Positions 1-8,102 of a DNA stretch of 38,480 nt are shown piece by piece (position 1 is the stretch's first letter; each line of letters begins with the position of its first letter). This stretch comes from Flavobacteriales bacterium. Lineage in GTDB: Bacteria > Bacteroidota > Bacteroidia > CAIKAF01. A program made the position numbers and the translations under genes. The DNA lies in contig JANWWQ010000014.1 in assembly GCA_025055635.1 (NCBI GenBank), forward strand, positions 1-38,480, in the 5' to 3' direction. The notes beneath the pieces are model-generated. The model was not told where the DNA came from and searched no databases. It saw nothing but the letters and a program-made list of their open reading frames with translations.

Positions 1-1
1 C

Positions 2-1462
2 ACTGTAGTGGAAGAGAATGTTTTCCAGATTCAACTGGATCTGGCGCGCCAGATGAAAATCCGGACTGTGCTTTGGGAGAATAGGAAGCTCCCTTTTCAA
101 CGGGAAGAAGACGCTTTTTTTATACTTTTTCCCCGCCCCCTCCTCAAGGGGGAAACAGTGGGCCTGGAAGTGCACTATGAAGGCCAGCCACGGGAGGCCG
201 TTCTACCGCCCTGGGACGGCGGTTTTGTGTGGACCCGCGACAGTGCTGGAAATCCCTGGATCTCAACTGCTGTACAAGGTTTGGGAGCTAGTTCATGGTG
301 GCCCTGTAAGGACCATCCCTCTGACGAGCCTGACAGCTTGGTCATTACCATCATAGTCCCTGAGGACATGGTTGCTGTGTCCAACGGTTGGCCAGTGGGC
401 ACCTTCACCTGGAAGAAAAAGAAAAGAGCTTTTACCTATGCCGTTTCTTATCCCATCAACCTCTATAATGTTTGTCTGAATGTTGGAAAATACAAAGAAC
501 TTTTAGATCATTACACGGTATCCACTGGACAGCTATTGAGAATACGTTACTATCCTTTAGAGGTGAATGCTGCTAAAGCGGAAAAGCATTTTAAGGTTGA
601 GGTGCCTGCCATGCTGTCCTGCTATGAAAGGTACTTCGGTCCTTTTCCTTTTGTGCGTGACGGATTCGCCCTGGTAGAAACGCCTTTCGCCGGTATGGAG
701 CATCAAAGTGCCTTAGCATATGGAAACGGCTACAGGGGTGGTTATCTGGGTAGAGATTATTCAGGGATAGGTTTGGATTTTGATTTTATTATCGTGCATG
801 AGGCTGGCCACGAATACTGGGGTAACGCTGTGTCGGGTTCCGATCGGGCTGACCTTTGGATTCATGAAGGTTTCTGTACGTACGCAGAGGTATTGTACGT
901 GGAATGCCGTTACGGGCGCGAAAAGGCCCTGGCATACATCAATGCCAAAAAGCACTTAGTCCGCAATGACCGACCCATCCTTCCCCCCCGTAACGTGAAT
1001 GCCCAGGGGTCGGGGGATATGTACGCCAAGGCAGCCTTGATGCTCCACACACTGCGCACAGCCACGCAGAACGATAGTTTGTTTTTAAGCACTTTAAGGG
1101 CCATTTTGGATACATTCATGTATAAGACCGTGGATACAGAAGCTCTTTTGCACTTCATGCAACGCAAGCTGGGTTGGAATCTCATTCCCGTGTGTTATCA
1201 GTACCTGCGCCACACAGAATTACCCATGCTGGTGGTGCGGAAAGCATCCGAAGACAATCGCCCGGGATTCACTTTACAATGGGACGCCCAGGAGGAGGGA
1301 TTTGAACTGCCTATCCGCTGGCGGTTTAGAGGGGAGACTTCCTGGCGTTGGGCTATTCCAAATAATAAGACACCTCTCTTTCTACCCCTCTCATCACCTT
1401 CAGATTATCAGAGATTAGAATGGGATGACCAAGGCTATTTCATCAAAATAAAAAAGGAATAA
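2..1462 (+). CDS. M1-family zinc metallopeptidase (aminopeptidase N-like), 5' truncated
   Basis: The reading frame is open to the left edge of the window, so the start and N-terminus are missing; the GTG at position 8 is probably internal. It is a gluzincin: counting from that GTG, HEAGH lies at residues 264-268 and the third zinc ligand Glu at about 287 (WIHEGF), the usual HExxH-x18-E pattern. The substrate N-terminus binding motif, GxMEN in most M1 enzymes, is GMEH here (229-232), followed by Q; I believe this variant occurs in Bacteroidota M1 proteins. The family removes N-terminal residues from peptides, and phylum members are often periplasmic or secreted, but any signal peptide would lie outside the window. 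The protein ends soon after the catalytic domain without the long C-terminal helical domain of E. coli PepN. The neighbour is transcribed from its own promoter 17 nt after the stop. Confidence 0.9.
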   Translation, partial: TVVEENVFQIQLDLARQMKIRTVLWENRKLPFQREEDAFFILFPRPLLKGETVGLEVHYEGQPREAVLPPWDGGFVWTRDSAGNPWISTAVQGLGASSWWPCKDHPSDEPDSLVITIIVPEDMVAVSNGWPVGTFTWKKKKRAFTYAVSYPINLYNVCLNVGKYKELLDHYTVSTGQLLRIRYYPLEVNAAKAEKHFKVEVPAMLSCYERYFGPFPFVRDGFALVETPFAGMEHQSALAYGNGYRGGYLGRDYSGIGLDFDFIIVHEAGHEYWGNAVSGSDRADLWIHEGFCTYAEVLYVECRYGREKALAYINAKKHLVRNDRPILPPRNVNAQGSGDMYAKAALMLHTLRTATQNDSLFLSTLRAILDTFMYKTVDTEALLHFMQRKLGWNLIPVCYQYLRHTELPMLVVRKASEDNRPGFTLQWDAQEEGFELPIRWRFRGETSWRWAIPNNKTPLFLPLSSPSDYQRLEWDDQGYFIKIKKE

Positions 1463-1478
1463 TGACAATTTGACAGCG

Positions 1479-1486
1479 TACCTTTG
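1479..1486 (+). promoter_or_regulatory. -7 promoter element of the sigma-54 activator gene
   Basis: TACCTTTG is an exact match to the Bacteroidota -7 consensus TAnnTTTG. Transcription should begin about 5-6 nt downstream (near 1492). This places the TTG at 1484 inside the promoter and favours the TTG at 1511 as the translation start. No convincing -33 TTTG lies at the usual spacing. Confidence 0.7.
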
Positions 1487-1510
1487 CAAAGAAAATTAAA
1501 AAATACTTCC

Positions 1511-2722
1511 TTGAACGCAAAAATTCAAGAAGTTAAAAACCGGTTCGGCATCGTGGGTCAATCCCCTGCCTTAGACCATGCGCTGGAAGTGGCTTTACAG
1601 GTGGCCCCCACCAATCTCACGGTTTTGCTCACAGGTGAAAGTGGTGTGGGCAAGGAAATTTTCAGCAAAATCATTCATCAATATAGCCCCCGTCGCCATC
1701 AAAATTTCATTGCGGTGAACTGCGGGGCCATCCCTCCAGGCACCATTGACAGTGAACTTTTCGGCCATGAAAAGGGGGCTTTTACGGGCGCCAGTGAAGC
1801 CCGTAAAGGATATTTTGAGGTGGTTAACGGGGGCACCATCTTTCTAGATGAGGTGGCTGAACTCCCCCTTGAGACACAGGTGCGCCTGCTGCGTGTGCTG
1901 GAAACGGGAGAATTTATCCGCGTGGGATCTTCTAAAGTGCAAAAAACAGACGTGCGGGTGGTGGCCGCTACTAACGTGAATATGTTGCGTGCCATAGAAA
2001 CAGGAAAGTTCCGAGAAGACCTTTATTACAGGCTTAATACAGTTCCCATTCGTATCCCTGCCCTCCGGGAACGGCCCTCCGACATACCTTTACTGATAAG
2101 AAAATTTGCCGCGGATTTCTCGGAACAATACCATATTCCTCCGGTACGCTTCACTGAGGAGGCTATGGAAGTGTTGCTGAAATACCGCTGGCCGGGAAAC
2201 ATTCGTCAATTAAAAAACTTTACTGAACAAATTTCTATTCTGGAGAAAAACAGGTTGATTGACGCCGATACGGTTCGCCGGTATTTGCCCGAAGTCACAG
2301 CCGACACACTGCCTGTACTTGCTTCAGCCGCGCGTCCTGGTGAAGAGCCTCTATTAAATGACCCGGAGCACATTATCCGGCTCATCTTTGAGATGCGCCG
2401 CGACATTAATGACCTCAAAAAAATCGTATTGGGTCTCCTTCAGAGCAGCACCACCTTCAGCGATCTGGCAGCGGTAGCGGCCAACAGAGGAATAGTGGTC
2501 TCTGCCCCCCCACACAGCCAGGCTACGTCCACCCCGGCACCCATCCCACATAGCGAGACAATCCGTACAGAGGAGTCCTTGTCTTTAGTCCAAAAAGAGC
2601 GTGACCTCATCGAAAAAGCCCTCCAGAAATATCAGGGCCACAGACGTCGGGCTGCCCAGGAACTGGGAATTTCCGAACGGACCCTCTACCGGAAAATAAA
2701 AGAATATGATATCAAGGCATGA
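1511..2722 (+). CDS. Sigma-54-dependent transcriptional activator (AAA+ and Fis-type HTH)
   Basis: A bacterial enhancer-binding protein that remodels sigma-54 RNA polymerase. From the TTG at 1511 (403 aa) the AAA+ domain starts at once: Walker A GESGVGKE at about 42-49, the sigma-54 contact loop GAFTGA at about 89-94 and Walker B with FLDE near 110. A Fis-type helix-turn-helix is at the extreme C-terminus (AAQELGISERTLYRK). There is no receiver, GAF or PAS domain, so any signal input must come from elsewhere or from the roughly 100-residue linker before the HTH. The start was chosen because a -7 element overlaps the upstream TTG at 1484 and because family members begin near this point. The stop overlaps lptE in ATGA, so the two are translationally coupled. 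An activator of this kind next to lptE is, as I recall, a common Bacteroidota arrangement. Its target genes are not evident here. Confidence 0.92.
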   Translation: MNAKIQEVKNRFGIVGQSPALDHALEVALQVAPTNLTVLLTGESGVGKEIFSKIIHQYSPRRHQNFIAVNCGAIPPGTIDSELFGHEKGAFTGASEARKGYFEVVNGGTIFLDEVAELPLETQVRLLRVLETGEFIRVGSSKVQKTDVRVVAATNVNMLRAIETGKFREDLYYRLNTVPIRIPALRERPSDIPLLIRKFAADFSEQYHIPPVRFTEEAMEVLLKYRWPGNIRQLKNFTEQISILEKNRLIDADTVRRYLPEVTADTLPVLASAARPGEEPLLNDPEHIIRLIFEMRRDINDLKKIVLGLLQSSTTFSDLAAVAANRGIVVSAPPHSQATSTPAPIPHSETIRTEESLSLVQKERDLIEKALQKYQGHRRRAAQELGISERTLYRKIKEYDIKA

Positions 2723-3231
2723 GAGTGGCTGAGGGCCCGCTGGCAGTTTTCCTTTTAGTCCTTATCCTGCCGGCAGCCTGTAAGGTGCGAGTGACCCTCA
2801 GTGGTCAGAGCATACCGCCTCAGGCCAGTACAGTGTACGTCGGTTTTTTTTCCAATAAAGCTCCTCTGGCTAATCCGGCTTTTTCCCAGATCCTCACCGA
2901 AGCTTTGCGGGATAAATTTATCCGGGAAACCCGCCTGCGCCTTGGCGACCAAAACAGCGACCTCCGGTTTGAAGGAGCCGTCATAGGGTATTCAGTAACT
3001 CCCGTGGCGGTACAAGGAAACGAAACCCTATCCCAAAACAGGCTCACGGTAACTATTCAAGTATCATTCGTCTGCGTGCCCGACGAGAAAAACAACTTCC
3101 AGGCCACCTTTTCGCGATTTGCAGATTTTGATGCTACCCAAAGTCTGGGTGTGGTGGAGCCTCAACTCATGTCCGTCATTGTGGAGCAATTAACCCAAGA
3201 TATTTTTAATAAAGCTTTTATAAACTGGTGA
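2719..3231 (+). CDS. lptE: LptE-like LPS-assembly lipoprotein
   Basis: A 170-residue lipoprotein: a short hydrophobic signal followed by the lipobox LPAAC, with Cys at about 21. The mature part (VTLSGQSIPP..., then IPPQASTVYVGFF and NRLTVTIQVSF) matches the compact LptE fold of Bacteroidota as I recognise it. LptE plugs the LptD beta-barrel in the outer membrane and delivers lipopolysaccharide to the cell surface. The ATG overlaps the stop of the sigma-54 activator by four bases (ATGA), which implies coupled translation. In related genomes secG often follows; here an unrelated hydrolase follows after 17 nt. Confidence 0.8.
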   Translation: MRVAEGPLAVFLLVLILPAACKVRVTLSGQSIPPQASTVYVGFFSNKAPLANPAFSQILTEALRDKFIRETRLRLGDQNSDLRFEGAVIGYSVTPVAVQGNETLSQNRLTVTIQVSFVCVPDEKNNFQATFSRFADFDATQSLGVVEPQLMSVIVEQLTQDIFNKAFINW

Positions 3232-3248
3232 ATCTATAATTTTCGGTT

Positions 3249-4085
3249 ATGGATGAAATCGCTTTCAGAACCGATGATGGATTGTGCCTTTTTGCTTCTT
3301 TATATGAAAATAGCGAAAAGGTATCCCCCGTTCTTTTGATCATCCATGGGATGGGAGAACACGGAGGACGGTATGGCCATGTAGCCAATTATTTCCTCCA
3401 AAAAGGTTTCCATGTTTTGGTACCCGACCATAGGGGACATGGACGTAGTGAAGGTCAAAGGGGGCACACTCCCTCCTATCAGGCCCTCATGAGGGACATG
3501 GCTCTGTACATAAAAACGAGTGGTGACCTCTTCCCAGGTATGCCTGTTTTTCTATACGGCCACAGTATGGGAGGTAATCTGACTCTCAATTATGTGTTGC
3601 GCCATCAGGATGATCGGGTGGTGGCTGTAGTGGCTTCTGCGCCTTACCTGCGCCTGGCTTTTAAGCCACCAGCCTGGAAGGTGGCTTTGGGTAAAATGGC
3701 AGCCGGCATCTATCCCGCTCTGTCGCAAAGAACCGGACTGGAAACAGCGGCCATCAGCCGGGATGAAAAAGTCGTTCAGGCTTATGAAAACGACCCTCTG
3801 GTGCACGATGTAATTACCGCCTCCTTTTTCGCGGCGGTTCACGAAGCTGGCGAATGGGCCCTCCACCACGCGGATACCATTACCGTGCCTGCCCTGCTCC
3901 TTCACGGTACCGGCGACCGGCTCACATCCTGGCAAGCCTCTGAGACATTTGCCCGCAAAGCGGGAGAAAAAGTCTCTTTTTTCCGATATGAAGGCCTCTA
4001 CCATGAACTTCATAATGAACCCGAAAAGGAACAGGTACTTCAGGATGTCGCCGGTTGGCTCTCCCGCTTCGTAGCCATTCGCTAA
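3249..4085 (+). CDS. Alpha/beta hydrolase, monoacylglycerol lipase-like
   Basis: A 278-residue serine hydrolase of the monoglyceride lipase (Hydrolase_4) type. The oxyanion strand is HGMGEHGG (33-40), the nucleophile elbow GHSMGG (Ser about 106), the acid Asp about 223 (HGTGD) and the catalytic His about 252 (YHELHNE). The HGxGEHxxRY signature is typical of MGL and lysophospholipase homologues. No signal peptide is visible, so it is predicted to be cytosolic and to release fatty acids from monoacylglycerols or similar esters; the actual substrate cannot be read from sequence. It lies 17 nt behind lptE and may share its transcript; only a poor -7-like sequence precedes it. Confidence 0.85.
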   Translation: MDEIAFRTDDGLCLFASLYENSEKVSPVLLIIHGMGEHGGRYGHVANYFLQKGFHVLVPDHRGHGRSEGQRGHTPSYQALMRDMALYIKTSGDLFPGMPVFLYGHSMGGNLTLNYVLRHQDDRVVAVVASAPYLRLAFKPPAWKVALGKMAAGIYPALSQRTGLETAAISRDEKVVQAYENDPLVHDVITASFFAAVHEAGEWALHHADTITVPALLLHGTGDRLTSWQASETFARKAGEKVSFFRYEGLYHELHNEPEKEQVLQDVAGWLSRFVAIR

Positions 4086-4312
4086 AATTTTTAAATATTT
4101 ATCAAAATGAAAATTAAAATAATTTCCGAACAGTTTTTATTTTGCTAAATAAATATTTTCACCCCATGATAATTTATCAAACCTTTTGATGATGATTTTA
4201 AACGACATTTAATCTGATATTTAAACCCTACTTTTTTTTTCTAATGAAACAAAACAAAAATTTTTATGTTTAAAACTTCGTGGATTAGAAAAATCTGAAA
4301 AGATTATATGTA
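4086..4312. other. AT-rich intergenic spacer with a small palindrome
   Basis: This 227-bp non-coding spacer is very AT-rich. It contains a perfect inverted repeat with 6-bp arms, TGATAA-T-TTATCA, at 4167-4179, which could be an operator for the downstream lipoprotein gene. A one-mismatch -7-like sequence, TATGTTTA, is at 4265-4272. No gene is seen. Confidence 0.45.
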
Positions 4313-5134
4313 ATGAATACATTCATAAAAATAATTCTTTATTATACATCATCACTTGTAGCTCTCACCTTATTCTCCTGCAAGACGCAACACGCCTGGC
4401 TTAGGCTGGGAAATCTCTCGGACTACGAAGTCTATCAACCTTCTCGCCGGCAAGCATGGCCCTTTTCTAGGGCGATGCCTTACGATAAAGACGTGGTAGT
4501 TTCTGAAATCAGCCGCTCTTGGACAACAGCTTACAACCTGCGTTTCATTGTGGCTTTTTCGGGAGCGAAAGAAAAATTCAGATTCCGCGTGTTGGCACAT
4601 TTTCCTGAATCACCCGATACTTTCCGAGCTGAGGTTTTTTGCACGACCCGTATTAAAGAGACGGATTTTCCGCTTTTTGGGCCAGGTATTCCCCCTCTTT
4701 TTCTTAACCTGATGCCTCCGGACAAATACCAGAATTTCTTCTTTGGACAAATCTATCCATCCGATACTTTGAAATGGGGCGATAGTTTCTTTTCAATAGG
4801 GGAACCTCGGTTTATTATGCTGCCCGGCCAAGGCAGCGAGGGATACCTCTTAGCCCAGGGTAAGAAGTTTGCCATCGTGGGAGTGACAAGTGTTCACAAT
4901 TTAAAAGGCACTAAGCCTGTATTTACCGGACGGGTGGTGGGTTTTGAAGTGTATGATGCGGACACGGAAAAAATAGTGATGGGCGTAAGTGCGGTCAATG
5001 AGGGGCGTGTATGGCTTCGTAAAGATCTGCCTATAAAACATAAAAACCACCTGATGGCCTTGGCTTCTGCTATGCTGTTACGGAGAGACCTAAAGGAGAA
5101 ACATGAAGAAATCAAAAGTGGTTATTCCCCTTAA
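4313..5134 (+). CDS. Lipoprotein of unknown function
   Basis: A 273-residue protein that I do not recognise. It starts with a type II signal peptide: a charged and hydrophobic stretch, then the lipobox LFSC with Cys at about 23, predicting lipidation and an envelope location. The mature part is rich in aromatic residues and beta-strand-like stretches and ends in a charged helical tail (LLRRDLKEKHEE). It has no enzyme motif that I can identify and no repeats. Outer-membrane or periplasmic anchoring is an inference from the signal alone. It stands alone, with AT-rich spacers on both sides and a convergent neighbour downstream. Confidence 0.8.
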   Translation: MNTFIKIILYYTSSLVALTLFSCKTQHAWLRLGNLSDYEVYQPSRRQAWPFSRAMPYDKDVVVSEISRSWTTAYNLRFIVAFSGAKEKFRFRVLAHFPESPDTFRAEVFCTTRIKETDFPLFGPGIPPLFLNLMPPDKYQNFFFGQIYPSDTLKWGDSFFSIGEPRFIMLPGQGSEGYLLAQGKKFAIVGVTSVHNLKGTKPVFTGRVVGFEVYDADTEKIVMGVSAVNEGRVWLRKDLPIKHKNHLMALASAMLLRRDLKEKHEEIKSGYSP

Positions 5135-5223
5135 AATCTGATTTTTTGAAAAATTTCTTTTAGTATTAGCTATAATAAAACGGAACATTAGGACCAAAAG
5201 TCTTACCTTCTAAAAAGCTTATT

Positions 5224-5835
5224 TTATTTTATTTTCATACGTAAACTCAGTCTACCATTAATAAAACCTGTAATCTCATCACCTATGGCCACAGGCCCGA
5301 CGCCAGCAGGAGTGCCAGTGTAGAGTAAATCGCCCTGTCGTAAAGTAATAAAGCGCGACACATAGCCAATCAGATAGGACACGGGGAATAGCATTTCCCT
5401 GGTGGCAGCTTTTTGTTTAACTTGGCCGTTGAGGCGTAGCTCCAAATTTAGGTCCAAGAGATTTCCAAAATCTGACAACATAAAAAAGTGCCCGCAGGCA
5501 GCTGAGCCATCAAAGGCTTTGGCTTTTTCCCATGGCAGACCCTTGCGTTTCAACTCGTTTTGCACGTCACGGGCAGTAAAATCCACACCAACCGCTACCG
5601 CATCCACATAAGAAAGGGCCAAACGCTCCGGTATATGTTTTCCATTTTTGCAGATACGGAATACTAATTCACCTTCATAGTGAACTTCCTGCGTAAAGTC
5701 CGGAATATAAAAAGGTCTGTTTGTTCTCAATAGGGCTGTATCGGGCTTGAGGAAAAAAACCGGCTCTTGCGGCAACTCGGCGGCCATTTCCCGGGCATGT
5801 TCGGAATAATTTCGGCCAATGCATATAATCTTCAC
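5224..5835 (-). CDS. Fumarylacetoacetate hydrolase family protein
   Basis: A 203-residue single-domain FAH protein. The start is the GTG at 5835, giving KIICIGRNYSEHA at the N-terminus, where family members begin; a longer frame up to 5925 only reads back into the upstream gene. The metal-binding residues are present: Glu54 and Glu56 (YEGEL) and Asp85 (GVDFTARD). The C-terminal TGTPAGVGP loop is also typical. Relatives include acylpyruvase, oxaloacetate tautomerase/decarboxylase (FAHD1-type) and 2-hydroxyhepta-2,4-diene-1,7-dioate isomerase; which reaction this one performs cannot be decided. Its start overlaps the stop of the exonuclease in GTGA, so translation is probably coupled to that gene. 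Confidence 0.88.
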   Translation of the reverse strand: MKIICIGRNYSEHAREMAAELPQEPVFFLKPDTALLRTNRPFYIPDFTQEVHYEGELVFRICKNGKHIPERLALSYVDAVAVGVDFTARDVQNELKRKGLPWEKAKAFDGSAACGHFFMLSDFGNLLDLNLELRLNGQVKQKAATREMLFPVSYLIGYVSRFITLRQGDLLYTGTPAGVGPVAIGDEITGFINGRLSLRMKIK

Positions 5836-6610
5836 GGTACTGGCTTTTTGTGGGAATAGAGAGAGTAGAAGATACGGGTGATAAATTCCTTTGTGGAAAG
5901 TAAGAAATCCTTTTTCATCATCCAATAGTAGTAACTGGGTTCCTCCAGAAAGGCCGCCCGGACAGATTTGCCCTTATGTTTGCCAAAACGGAAATAGGCC
6001 TCGCCGTCCAGGCCCCATTCCAATTTGCCTTCCCAATCTGGAGGTAATATAACCGTGCTGAATTCGGCTAGAAAATCCACCTCGCATAAGAGATGAGGGT
6101 ATTTTTTTAATTGGGCCTCCAGCACGCGACCGGCGGCCTCAGCGTCCGCCAAAGCCCTGTGGGGTTGTCTCTGCTCTTCCCCACAGTAAAATTGCAAAGC
6201 TGCGCCCAGGGTGCGCTCTTCCATCTTGTGAAAAATCATCATGCTGTCCACGATCCGTACCCCGCCCATCTCCCAGTGAATGCCGGAGCGCAAAAATCTT
6301 CGTGAAGCAACGGAATATCAAAGCGTAGGATATTAAATCCTGAAAGATCACATCCCTCAATAAAATTAAGAATTTCCTGGGCCAGGTGGGAAAACAATGG
6401 CGCGTGGGCCACGTCTTCGTTTCGGATACCATGAACGGCCACTACCTCCGGAGAGATGGGAACCTGAGGATTAACTAGGGACGCCCACATCTCCCGTTTT
6501 CCTTCAGGCCACACTTTTAGCAAACCCACCTCCACAATCCGATCCTTGTAAATATTGGGACCTGTGGCTTCCACATTCATAAAAACCAAGGGTCTCTGCA
6601 ATTTCAGCAT
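5832..6610 (-). pseudogene. DnaQ-type 3'-5' exonuclease, frameshifted and with altered first motif
   Basis: Two frames together make one exonuclease of about 258 residues. The 5' part (from ATG 6610) has the first exonuclease motif and the second (GFNILRFDIPLL). The 3' part (to 5832) has IFHKMEERTL and the third motif (HRALADAEAAG), then a C-terminal domain with FRFGKHKGKS. The frames join at the T run whose complement is the five A residues at 6292-6296: one extra T would give the expected Glu-Asp-Phe-Leu-Arg. The first motif reads NVEAT where the family has DxExT, so the first metal-binding Asp is Asn. The ATG at 6610 is supported by a -7 element just upstream. Possibilities are a decaying gene, a sequencing or assembly error, or -1 slippage on TTT. 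The stop overlaps the FAH gene (GTGA). Confidence 0.8.
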
Positions 6611-6625
6611 TTGCTCAGGAGAGGC

Positions 6626-6633
6626 CAAATGTA
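6626..6633 (-). promoter_or_regulatory. -7 promoter element of the exonuclease gene
   Basis: On the minus strand this reads TACATTTG, an exact TAnnTTTG match, 15 nt before the ATG at 6610. It argues against a start further upstream at 6649. Confidence 0.65.
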
Positions 6634-6662
6634 GGGCATAAAGACCCAACCCTTGCAGGGGC

Positions 6663-6670
6663 TACTTTTG
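6663..6670 (+). promoter_or_regulatory. -7 promoter element of yggS
   Basis: TACTTTTG is an exact TAnnTTTG match ending 5 nt before the ATG at 6676. The expected transcription start falls on or next to the A of that ATG, so the message would be leaderless. Confidence 0.65.
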
Positions 6671-6675
6671 AGGCC

Positions 6676-7332
6676 ATGTTTCCAGGTTTTCAGCGAATCA
6701 GTGCGGCCTTGCCTCGGAATGTGCGCTTGGTGGCCGTCACCAAAGGCCGCCCCCCCGAGGATATTCTCAATCTGTATAAAGCGGGGCACAGAGACTTTGG
6801 AGAAAACCGCGTGCAGGAACTGATGGCTAAAATACCTGTCCTGCCGGATGACATCCGTTGGCATCTCATAGGTCACCTGCAAACCAATAAGGTGAAATAT
6901 GTGGCTGGAAAGGTGTTTTTAATCCATTCGGTTGATAGCGAGAAACTTTTGGATGCTTTAGAACACCAACTCCGTAAATCAGGAAGCCAACAGCGCATTT
7001 TACTGCAAATTCACATTGCAAGAGAAGAGTCAAAATACGGCTTCGCCGCACAGGAACTCAAAGAGCTGCTAGATAGGCGCCCCCCCTCCCAATGGCCTCA
7101 TCTGATATTTTGCGGTCTTATGGGCATGGCCACTAACACCCCTGAGAAGGACTTGGTCCTTTCGGAGTTTCGCTCGCTCCGTTCCTTGTGGCAGGAATTG
7201 AAAGAGGTTTATTTTTATGAAAACCCCGAATTCCGGGAGCTCTCCATGGGAATGTCCAGCGACTGGCCTTTGGCCCTTGAAGCCGGAGCCACGATGGTTC
7301 GCATCGGAACTGCTCTTTTTGAAAAAGACTAA
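6676..7332 (+). CDS. yggS: YggS-family PLP homeostasis protein
   Basis: A 218-residue single-domain PLP-binding protein of the YggS/PROSC family (fold type III alanine-racemase-like barrel). The PLP lysine is Lys23 in VAVTKG; FGENRVQEL, WHLIGHLQTNKVKY, MGMATNT and SMGMSSDW are the family signatures. These proteins have no known enzymatic activity and buffer free pyridoxal phosphate in the cytosol, affecting amino acid metabolism. The N-terminus is slightly shorter than usual, with little ahead of the first strand, in keeping with the promoter lying only 5 nt upstream. The stop codon overlaps the next ATG by one base (TAATG), so it is in an operon with the rRNA methyltransferase gene. Confidence 0.95.
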   Translation: MFPGFQRISAALPRNVRLVAVTKGRPPEDILNLYKAGHRDFGENRVQELMAKIPVLPDDIRWHLIGHLQTNKVKYVAGKVFLIHSVDSEKLLDALEHQLRKSGSQQRILLQIHIAREESKYGFAAQELKELLDRRPPSQWPHLIFCGLMGMATNTPEKDLVLSEFRSLRSLWQELKEVYFYENPEFRELSMGMSSDWPLALEAGATMVRIGTALFEKD

Positions 7333-8102
7333 TGAAGAGTGCTAATACAGATACTCCGCGTCAAAAGCCCAAGAACCAATTGATAGGGGGCATTCATCCC
7401 GTCATAGAGGCGCTGAAAGCCGGTATTCCCGTAGATAAAGTGTATTTATGTAAGGGACTTTCCGGGCCCCACACACGTGAAATCCTACAATTATGCCGCA
7501 AACAATCTGTTCCGGTACGGCAAGTTCCCGAATCCAAGTTCAAAAGGTTGGGAATTGCTCATTCTCAGGGAGTTGTAGCTTCTCTAGCAGCCGTTGAATT
7601 TGCCGATCTAGAATCCACGATAGCCCAAGTCTTTGAAAGTGGACAAGTGCCTCTTTTGATAATGCTGGATGGCGTCACAGATGTGCGGAATCTTGGGAGT
7701 ATAGCGCGAAGTGCTTTATGTGCAGGAGCCCACGGAATTATTGTTACAGGTCATCACACGGCCGCCCTTCATCATGACAGTGTCAAAGTGAGTGCAGGCG
7801 CACTTCTCCACCTCAGAGTGCACCGTGTGCTTTCCATTTCGGAAGGTATAAGGAAACTTCACAATTGTGGTTTGCGAACGATAGCCTTAAGCGAGAAGGG
7901 ATCCAAAAACTTATTCCAGGAAGATTTTACCGGACCTACATGTTTTATCGTAGGCGATGAGGAAAAAGGCTTATCTCCGACTGCCTTGAAACAATCTAGT
8001 GTTGTGCTTCAAATACCTATGCCTGGGGGATTTGCCTCCCTTAACGTATCGCATGCTGCAGCTATCGCCCTTTTTGAAACTGTGCGCCAGCGAATGTCCT
8101 AG
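7332..8102 (+). CDS. rlmB: TrmH-family rRNA 2'-O-methyltransferase (RlmB-like)
   Basis: A 256-residue SPOUT methyltransferase. The N-terminal substrate-binding domain (GGIHPVIEALKAG) is followed by the SAM-binding trefoil knot with the three family motifs: LDGVTDVRNLGSIARSA, FIVGDEEKGLS and IPMPGGFASLNVSHAAAIALFE. The likely product is Gm2251 in 23S rRNA, as for RlmB, although relatives modify other sites. It is expressed with yggS (1-nt overlap). Its TAG stop lies in the palindrome CTAG at 8099-8102, which also provides the stop of the convergent gene on the other strand. Confidence 0.92.
   Translation: MKSANTDTPRQKPKNQLIGGIHPVIEALKAGIPVDKVYLCKGLSGPHTREILQLCRKQSVPVRQVPESKFKRLGIAHSQGVVASLAAVEFADLESTIAQVFESGQVPLLIMLDGVTDVRNLGSIARSALCAGAHGIIVTGHHTAALHHDSVKVSAGALLHLRVHRVLSISEGIRKLHNCGLRTIALSEKGSKNLFQEDFTGPTCFIVGDEEKGLSPTALKQSSVVLQIPMPGGFASLNVSHAAAIALFETVRQRMS

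Noticed and set aside
5836-5925. N-terminal extension of the FAH-family protein
   Set aside because: It only reads back through the end of the exonuclease gene; the GTGA overlap start fits the family N-terminus.
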